NCBI RefSeq assembly: GCF_946404925.1
Contig: NZ_CAMJFM010000023.1
Span: 1-37,727 of the forward strand
Direction: 5' to 3'
Origin: an uncultured Prevotella sp.
GTDB taxonomy: Bacteria > Bacteroidota > Bacteroidia > Bacteroidales > Bacteroidaceae
Length of the DNA stretch: 37,727 nucleotides
The notes below the pieces were generated by a model that did no database searches, was not told the DNA's origin, and saw only the letters and a program-made list of their open reading frames with translations. Positions 33,030 through 37,727 of this stretch are shown one piece after another; the stretch's first letter is position 1, and every line of letters begins with the position of its first letter. Both the position numbers and the translations under genes were made by a program.

Positions 33030-33088
33030 CAAAGGTATGAAGAGAATATTAAGAGAGAGAATTATTTTGCTGACATTTGTCTGACAAT
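33030..33088 (-). promoter_or_regulatory. Operator-like element plus promoter, twin of 20973-21031
   Basis: On the minus strand ATTGTCAGACAAATGTCAG (33070-33088), then 32 nt, then TACCTTTG (33030-33037). The arms TCTCTTCATACC/GGTATGAAGAGA (33034-33045 and 33003-33014) again overlap the -7 box and the start codon. Outside the boxes the two promoters differ, so the boxes look selected. Confidence 0.7.
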
Positions 33089-33113
33089 TGCTAAAAGACT
33101 GAAACCCAGCGTG

Positions 33114-34196
33114 TTACTTCAGTTTCTTAATACACATCACGAAGATGTTCTGGATGAGTTCATCGGTGGTTTTATCCTTGAGTTTGGTGAGTTCGTTTAC
33201 AACAAGCTTCTTCTCATCGGCCTCGAGCATGGCTGATTTCTTGCAGAGGCTGTAGATAGAGGTGGCGTAATGAGTGGCGGTATTGCCATCGGGGTTCTTG
33301 AGGAACAGGCGCTTGTAGGCATTGAACTCGCTGAGCCATGACTCAGGGGTCTTGGCGCGATTGGCCAACAAAGAATCGACGTTGATTGTATTACCACCAT
33401 AATTGATGTTCTCTTCAATGATGTCGCGAATACCATCGATATCAACATCCTTACCATTAATCTTTATGCTACCTAACGATATTTTGTCATTATCTGCACC
33501 AATTTCCTTGCCATTGATAACAACGCGATTCAGGACTTTGCCTTCGCCAGAGCCGATTGTAGCGCTCTGGTTTGTAATATCCTTGCCGTTAACGATAACA
33601 CGACTCACATTAGTCTTCTTAGCTTTTTTGTCGCGTGCTTCTGGGCGCAGGGCATAAGTAACAGCCAGGCGAACCTTGGTTTTCTTTGCATTCTCGACCC
33701 ACTCCAGAGCGTATGCATAACGATAACGATGATCAGGATCGTCCTTATCAGCAAAGCAGGCATAGATGTATTCTGAACCATCCATAGCGCCAATAGCCAC
33801 CGACTGATGACGGCCATCGCCCACAAAGAGTGTGACTGGAGAAAAACCTATTGACTCGAAAAGATTTGAGAAACTCTCAGTATCAACATCGCCAAAACCC
33901 TTTTCGCGAAGGCCGGAATTGACTGAATAAGCCTCCTTCTTATCTGTTTCGAAGGCCTTACGTACATCTTTCAGGCGATTGAGAGCTGAACTGGAGCTGA
34001 TGGTAAAGTCGTAAACATCGGCCAAAGCCGTCATACGACCTGTCTCAGGGTCACGATCAAGCACGTGGCGTGTCTTGTTCTCAATAATCTTGTCACTTAG
34101 CAGGGCATCGAATGCTTTCTGGATGTTCTGCTGTGCCATAATGGTTGAAGGCATGGCCAACAACATGGCTGCGAGGAAAAAGTATTTACTCTTCAT
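33114..34196 (-). CDS. Secreted protein with NGK repeats (module 3)
   Basis: 360 residues from the ATG at 34196 (a second ATG at 34202 is possible). Signal peptide (about 1-21, ending IMAQ). The N-terminal half contains LADVYDFTISSSSALNRLKDV and is followed by a strand-rich region. In the middle three short repeats, VIVNGKDI, VVINGKEI and IKINGKDV, are spaced about 20 residues apart (about 200-252). The C-terminus is helical and charged. It is third in the sigma/anti-sigma operon and overlaps the anti-sigma end by 11 bp. Its place matches that of the lipoprotein in module 1. No family recognised. Confidence 0.78.
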   Translation of the reverse strand: MKSKYFFLAAMLLAMPSTIMAQQNIQKAFDALLSDKIIENKTRHVLDRDPETGRMTALADVYDFTISSSSALNRLKDVRKAFETDKKEAYSVNSGLREKGFGDVDTESFSNLFESIGFSPVTLFVGDGRHQSVAIGAMDGSEYIYACFADKDDPDHRYRYAYALEWVENAKKTKVRLAVTYALRPEARDKKAKKTNVSRVIVNGKDITNQSATIGSGEGKVLNRVVINGKEIGADNDKISLGSIKINGKDVDIDGIRDIIEENINYGGNTINVDSLLANRAKTPESWLSEFNAYKRLFLKNPDGNTATHYATSIYSLCKKSAMLEADEKKLVVNELTKLKDKTTDELIQNIFVMCIKKLK

Positions 34197-34851
34197 ATGC
34201 AATTAAATTTTCTTGTTCGTTAATATAGATTATGGTACCATCTTCTTGCATGACGGGAATGTAGCCATAGGCTGCCATCTGGGCGTTGAATAGCTCCATC
34301 TGAGCCTTGACTTGCTCGGCCTGGGCATGGGCCTGAACTACCTGCGTCTTGGCCTGTTCGGCCTGAGCCATCAGCGCGTAAGCCTTATCGTAATCGTGGA
34401 TAGTAGGCTCGGCCTTGCGCAAGCTACGCTTCTTGGCCTTTAATGGCTGCTGAGGTGCATCAGCAGGCGCGAACGGATGGGCAGCAACTGTATCGACGCG
34501 CTCTACCGTCTGTACATCAGGCTGTGCTGACTGCTGGGCGGTGGTGTCGGCCTGAGCCGTGAGTGGCGCAGAGGGCACGAACTGAGCCTGACGTGGCGGA
34601 ACGGCCAGATACAACACGCCTGCCACAACGGCTGCAGCTGCGATGCTCCACACGGCCCAACGGCGATTGGCCTTGGGCTGAGGTGCCATGGCCTCGATCT
34701 CCTGGAACATCTGCTGATAGCAGAGCCACTCCTGGGGGATGTTATCGCCCTTGAAGTATTGGGCAAGGATGGCCTCCTCGTCGAGTGTAGAAGTGCCGTC
34801 CATATACTTCTGGAGCAACTTCTCGATAACCTCTTTAGTGTACTGTATCAT
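34186..34851 (-). CDS. Putative membrane anti-sigma factor (module 3)
   Basis: 221 residues. The cytoplasmic N-terminus (1-64) has LLQKYMDGTSTLDEEAILAQYF, similar in layout to LVDKYLAGATSPQEELQLA of the module 1 protein. A membrane helix spans 66-84, then a Pro/Gln/Thr-rich linker, then a periplasmic coiled coil (about 155-195) of AQAEQ-type heptads. The end has VMQEDGTIIYINEQENLIAYEE. It overlaps the sigma gene by 4 bp. No FecR or DUF4974 domain. Confidence 0.78.
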   Translation of the reverse strand: MIQYTKEVIEKLLQKYMDGTSTLDEEAILAQYFKGDNIPQEWLCYQQMFQEIEAMAPQPKANRRWAVWSIAAAAVVAGVLYLAVPPRQAQFVPSAPLTAQADTTAQQSAQPDVQTVERVDTVAAHPFAPADAPQQPLKAKKRSLRKAEPTIHDYDKAYALMAQAEQAKTQVVQAHAQAEQVKAQMELFNAQMAAYGYIPVMQEDGTIIYINEQENLIAYEE

Positions 34852-35342
34852 TGTTTGTTTCGCTGTTTTATTTCTTCTAATAATGTGTGGCGCGCCCTGG
34901 CCAGCAGTGTACTTACTGATGTGGGCTCGATGCCAAGCAGGGTAGCTATCTCGTCGTGGCTGCGGCGCTCAACTTGCCTGAGATAAAGCAATGTGCGCTG
35001 AGTGGTGGGCAGCTGCTGGAGGCGTGCTGATAGCCATTGTGAGTTCTCCTTGTCTACCAGTTCCTCGTGCGGACTGGTAGTGAGACTAACCGCGACGGCC
35101 TCAGTGAGGGCCTCAGTGGGTTTTCGACGCTGATGATTGCGCAACATGTGGCGCGCCATAAGCGATACGATTGCCTCGACCGATTGGAATCGCTCTAATT
35201 CCTGGTGCATCTGCCATAGTCGAAGCATCACATCCTGTGCGATGTCTTCGGCCTCGGCCCTACCCGCCCCGTAGTGGATACTAACGCTGAGCGCCTTTTC
35301 GCGCCACGTGCGGGCCATTTGTTCGAATGCACTTTTTTCCAT
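34848..35342 (-). CDS. ECF RNA polymerase sigma factor (module 3)
   Basis: 164 residues. Region 2 (about 20-75) contains RAEAEDIAQDVMLRLWQMH; region 4 (about 105-158) contains LPTTQRTLLYLRQVERRSHDEIATLLGI with the HTH. It has the same N-terminal pattern as the module 1 factor (S-FE--A---R-KAL/KVL) and the same gene order, which suggests duplication of the whole module. The stop overlaps the anti-sigma start (ATGA). No clear primary promoter is seen in the 70 bp upstream. Confidence 0.9.
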   Translation of the reverse strand: MEKSAFEQMARTWREKALSVSIHYGAGRAEAEDIAQDVMLRLWQMHQELERFQSVEAIVSLMARHMLRNHQRRKPTEALTEAVAVSLTTSPHEELVDKENSQWLSARLQQLPTTQRTLLYLRQVERRSHDEIATLLGIEPTSVSTLLARARHTLLEEIKQRNKQ

Positions 35343-35411
35343 CTAACTTTTGCTTTACACTAATTAGACACACAAAAGCAGAAAAACCAAACTTTGATTA
35401 ACTTAGTTTAA

Positions 35412-35449
35412 CAAGAAAAAGAAATCCCGAGGGTTTGTTGCCCTCGGGA
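35412..35449 (-). terminator. Terminator of rpsF-rpsR-rplI
   Basis: Stem TCCCGAGGG/CCCTCGGGA (35441-35449 with 35425-35433) with a 7-nt loop, then a T-rich run on the minus strand (35413-35424). Confidence 0.9.
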
Positions 35450-35511
35450 CGCTGTTGTCATAATAAATAATGATGCCTTACAGCAATTATTAATTGTTAT
35501 GATTTAAAATC

Positions 35512-36102
35512 TTATGCCTCTGCGGGAGCCTCCTCAGTAGCCTCGGCCTCAGCCTCAACCTCCTCGGCAACCTCCTCAACTGCGTCAGCAGCAGCCTTCT
35601 TGGCATCGGCAGCAGCCTTGATAGCAGCCTCAGCCTCGGCAGCAGCCTGCAGCTCAGCAGCGTTCTCAGCAACAACCTTAACTGGCAGCTCAACGATTAC
35701 CTCCTTGTGGAAGTGTACCAGAGCTACATAGTCACCAATGCGCTTAGCATCCTTCATGGTGATGATCTTGCGATCAACCTCCTTACCGAGCTTAGCCAGC
35801 TCGTCAGCTACCTGAGCAGCACCTACTGAACCATAGAGCTGACCAGTAACGCTAACCTTAGCAGCAATCTCGAGAGCTACACCATTAAGCTGGGCAGCCT
35901 TCTCCTCAGCAGCAGCCTTCTGGGCAGCCAGCTTGTGAGCCTGCTGCTTCAGGTTCTCTGCGAGAATCTTCTTAGCTGAAGGGCTAGCGATAACACCCTT
36001 ACCCTGAGGGATGAGGTAGTTACGGCCATAACCAGACTTTACATTCACGATATCGTTCTTGAATCCCAGACCGATAATATCTTCTTTCAGTATAATTTCC
36101 AT
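35512..36102 (-). CDS. rplI: 50S ribosomal protein L9
   Basis: 196 residues. The rRNA-binding N-domain (MEIILKEDIIGLGFKNDIVNVKSGYGRNYLIPQGKG in outline) and the connecting helix and C-domain (about 60-148) are normal. Beyond the usual 148-residue length there is an extra tail of about 48 residues, almost entirely Ala, Glu, Asp and Lys (EVAEEVEAEAEATEEA). Last gene of the S6-S18-L9 operon, 22 bp after rpsR. Confidence 0.97.
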   Translation of the reverse strand: MEIILKEDIIGLGFKNDIVNVKSGYGRNYLIPQGKGVIASPSAKKILAENLKQQAHKLAAQKAAAEEKAAQLNGVALEIAAKVSVTGQLYGSVGAAQVADELAKLGKEVDRKIITMKDAKRIGDYVALVHFHKEVIVELPVKVVAENAAELQAAAEAEAAIKAAADAKKAAADAVEEVAEEVEAEAEATEEAPAEA

Positions 36103-36124
36103 AATCTTGCGTCCTCCTCTTTAA

Positions 36125-36391
36125 TTATTTCATCAAATCGGTTACGTAAGGCAGCAGTGCAATCTGGCGGGCACGCTTAACGGCCTGAGCCACACGGCGC
36201 TGATACTTCAGAGAGGTACCGGTGATACGGCGGGGAAGAATCTTACCCTGCTCGTTCAGGAACTTCTTCAGGAACTCGGGATCCTTGTAGTCGATGTACT
36301 TGATACCGCTCTTCTTGAAACGGCAATACTTCTTCTTCTTTGTATCGATAGAAGGAGCTGTCAAATAACGGATTTCACTCTGTTCTGCCAT
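36125..36391 (-). CDS. rpsR: 30S ribosomal protein S18
   Basis: 88 residues, full length. It shows [56 protein letters not shown]. It binds S6 and 16S rRNA in the platform of the small subunit. Three bases separate it from rpsF. Confidence 0.98.
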   Translation of the reverse strand: MAEQSEIRYLTAPSIDTKKKKYCRFKKSGIKYIDYKDPEFLKKFLNEQGKILPRRITGTSLKYQRRVAQAVKRARQIALLPYVTDLMK

Positions 36392-36394
36392 AGT

Positions 36395-36739
36395 TTAAGC
36401 CTCCTCTTTTTTACCAAGCTTTGCACGACGCTTCTCGGCGTACTCTGCAGCATACTTGTCAAGTTTAACTGTCTGGAAACGAATTACCTTCTCGTCACGA
36501 CGGAAAGCTGTCTCCAATGTCTTAATCACTTCTGGCTCAGCCTTGAACTCTACCAGGCAGTAGAAACCTGTAGACTTCTTCTGAATAGCATAAGCCATCT
36601 TCTTCAATCCCCAGGCCTCTTCGTTGATGATCTCTGCACCCTTATCGGTCAGGACCTTCTTGAATTTTGCGGCCGTTTCCTTCATCTGTTCATCAGACAA
36701 AACGGGAGTTAAAATGAAAACGGTTTCGTATTGATTCAT
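36395..36739 (-). CDS. rpsF: 30S ribosomal protein S6
   Basis: 114 residues. It has the beta-alpha-beta fold with [18 protein letters not shown] at the start, [22 protein letters not shown] in the middle, and a basic C-terminal end. It forms a heterodimer with S18. First gene of the operon; the promoter is at 36790-36797 and the leader is about 50 nt. Confidence 0.98.
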   Translation of the reverse strand: MNQYETVFILTPVLSDEQMKETAAKFKKVLTDKGAEIINEEAWGLKKMAYAIQKKSTGFYCLVEFKAEPEVIKTLETAFRRDEKVIRFQTVKLDKYAAEYAEKRRAKLGKKEEA

Positions 36740-36789
36740 ACTACGTTAAAAAATAAATTAATTAATTAATGTTTTGCTTAAAGCGGGTG

Positions 36790-36797
36790 CAAAGGTA
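36790..36797 (-). promoter_or_regulatory. -7 box of the rpsF-rpsR-rplI operon
   Basis: TACCTTTG on the minus strand. The -33 region is occupied by a 7-bp repeat array (36805-36832), so no TTTG is present at the usual spacing. Confidence 0.65.
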
Positions 36798-36804
36798 CAA
36801 AAAA

Positions 36805-36832
36805 GAAGTGAGAAGTGAGAGGTGATAGGTGA
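36805..36832. repeat. 7-bp repeat x4 upstream of rpsF
   Basis: GAAGTGA, GAAGTGA, GAGGTGA, TAGGTGA, exactly four units. It covers about -20 to -45 relative to the start of transcription expected for the ribosomal-protein operon. Confidence 0.8.
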
Positions 36833-36856
36833 GATGCACCCATTATTTAATGTTTT

Positions 36857-37039
36857 TTAATACTTCTCACCCTTTTTCTGATGTCGAACGTGCAAAACTG
36901 CACCTAAAATAATGATTATCAGGCCTGTAAGCAGAACCAAATTATAGCGGGTAAAACCTGCAATATAACTGACAATAAGAAGGAGAGCACCAGTAAGAAC
37001 CAGTGCTACTCCAAGATATGTATTGATAAGTTGCTTCAC
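36857..37039 (-). CDS. Small two-helix membrane protein
   Basis: 60 residues with two hydrophobic helices (about 7-28 and 33-50) and a basic tail ending HQKKGEKY. It lies 5 bp downstream of rprY on the same strand, so it is probably co-transcribed with it. Function unknown; a role next to a membrane-stress two-component regulator would be a guess. Confidence 0.75.
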   Translation of the reverse strand: MKQLINTYLGVALVLTGALLLIVSYIAGFTRYNLVLLTGLIIIILGAVLHVRHQKKGEKY

Positions 37040-37044
37040 TATAT

Positions 37045-37727
37045 TTACTCGTCTTCTACCTCAGGAGTGATGAGCTTGTAGCCCTTACCGTGGATGTTAA
37101 TAATCTCGATCTGTGGATCGTCCTTGAGGTGCTTGCGCAGCTTGGTGATGTAAACATCCATAGAGCGTGCGTTGAAGTAGTTATCGTCGATCCAGATGGT
37201 CTTCAGAGCGAAGTCGCGCTGCAGAATCTCGTTAGAGTGGCTGCAGAGCAGGGCCAACAGCTCGTTCTCCTTGGTGGTAAGCTTGGTCTGCTTCTCGCCA
37301 ATCTGGAGTAGCTGCTTCTGGGTGTCGAAGGTGAACTGACCCAGGCGATATACTGTAGACTCGCGGCTCTTCTTGCCCTTGGTACGGCGCAGGATGGCCT
37401 CAATACGGAATACCAGTTCCTCCATCGAGAAGGGTTTGGTGATATAATCGTCGGCACCAAGCTTGAATCCCTCGAGGATATCCTCCTTCAGTGTCTTAGC
37501 TGTGAGGAAGATAATGGGCACGTCGGTATTGGCTGAGCGGATTTCCTGAGCGAGTGTGAATCCATCCTTCTTAGGCATCATCACATCGAGCACACAAATA
37601 TCGAACTTGGTCTTGAGGAAAGCCTTGAAGCCTGCCTCACCATCAGCACAGAGTTCTGCAACAAAGCCTTTGGCCTGCAAATACTCACGGAGCAGCATTC
37701 CGAGGTTCTCATCGTCCTCGCAAAGCA
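37045..37727 (-). CDS. rprY: Response regulator RprY (5' end outside window)
   Basis: OmpR/PhoB-class regulator. The frame stays open to the right edge, where LCEDDENLGMLLREYLQAKG supplies the acidic pocket; only about ten N-terminal residues are missing. The phospho-acceptor Asp is in FDICVLDVMMPKKDG, the Thr/Lys switch in IIFLTAK and DDYITKPFS. The winged-helix DNA-binding domain contains LTTKENELLALLCSHSNEILQRD and ARSMDVYITKLRKHL. In Bacteroides and Porphyromonas RprY pairs with sensor RprX and responds to envelope or oxidative stress. The sensor gene is not in view. Confidence 0.9.
   Translation of the reverse strand, partial: LCEDDENLGMLLREYLQAKGFVAELCADGEAGFKAFLKTKFDICVLDVMMPKKDGFTLAQEIRSANTDVPIIFLTAKTLKEDILEGFKLGADDYITKPFSMEELVFRIEAILRRTKGKKSRESTVYRLGQFTFDTQKQLLQIGEKQTKLTTKENELLALLCSHSNEILQRDFALKTIWIDDNYFNARSMDVYITKLRKHLKDDPQIEIINIHGKGYKLITPEVEDE

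Noticed and set aside
35490..35693. Leu/Arg-rich frame overlapping rplI
   Set aside because: It is the other-frame reading of the Ala/Glu-rich tail of L9; low-complexity codons on the same strand produce it.

Overview
This window comes from a member of the Bacteroidota, most likely Bacteroidales and Prevotellaceae (Prevotella-like). The evidence is the repeated use of the TAnnTTTG -7 promoter element (with TTTG-type -33 boxes where visible), an RprY-type response regulator, SusC/FecA-style outer-membrane barrels with an STN domain, a 'smalltalk' micro-protein beside an HU-family gene, GldB-like and DUF4861-like proteins, and heterodimeric PyrB/PyrI. Most of it is ordinary chromosome with an accessory-looking patch at about 23.9-26.1 kb.

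Layout. 0-5.3 kb: PBP1A on the minus strand, divergent from pyrB-pyrI and glyA, which ends in a strong terminator. 5.4-7.8 kb: a minus-strand run of three secreted proteins of unknown function preceded by a tiny basic protein. 7.9-12.6 kb: an S9 dipeptidyl peptidase IV followed by an unusual 818-residue protein, which is two membrane TPR/AraC regulators joined in one reading frame. 12.7-18.3 kb: a TIGR01212 radical SAM protein, a GldB-like lipoprotein, a DUF4861-like protein, a family 2 glycosyltransferase and the tRNA methylthiotransferase MtaB. 18.5-21.6 kb: a 55-residue lipoprotein, then an ECF sigma / anti-sigma / lipoprotein operon and a membrane-anchored protein. 21.6-23.9 kb: the two-gene AmmeMemoRadiSam cassette. 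23.9-26.1 kb: a repeat-rich non-coding tract (long inverted repeat, AT-rich core, five 22-bp repeats), HU, smalltalk and a decayed arylsulfotransferase. 26.1-30.7 kb: two small genes, then a second ECF sigma / DUF4974-type anti-sigma / STN outer-membrane receptor operon. 30.8-35.3 kb: a third ECF sigma / anti-sigma / secreted-protein operon with an outer-membrane barrel next to it. 35.5-37.7 kb: rpsF-rpsR-rplI, a small membrane protein and the edge-truncated rprY.

Three observations go beyond routine annotation. (1) Sigma modules 1 and 3 look paralogous. The gene that follows each carries the same promoter architecture: an 18-bp TTGTCAGACAAATGTCAG element exactly 32 nt upstream of a TACCTTTG box, plus 12-bp inverted arms that overlap the -7 box and the start codon. 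This suggests one regulon built on duplicated envelope-sensing modules. (2) A family of 7-bp repeats (GAGGTGA-like, often four copies) is dispersed in the window. It lies inside at least three protein-coding genes without breaking frame, replaces the C-terminus of MtaB, and occupies the -33 region of the ribosomal-protein promoter. (3) The tract before HU has a 34-bp inverted repeat built of AGTACATT units around an AT-rich core, next to five degenerate 22-bp repeats, an iteron-like arrangement with no replication protein in sight. All functional statements rest on reading the sequence; no database search was possible.
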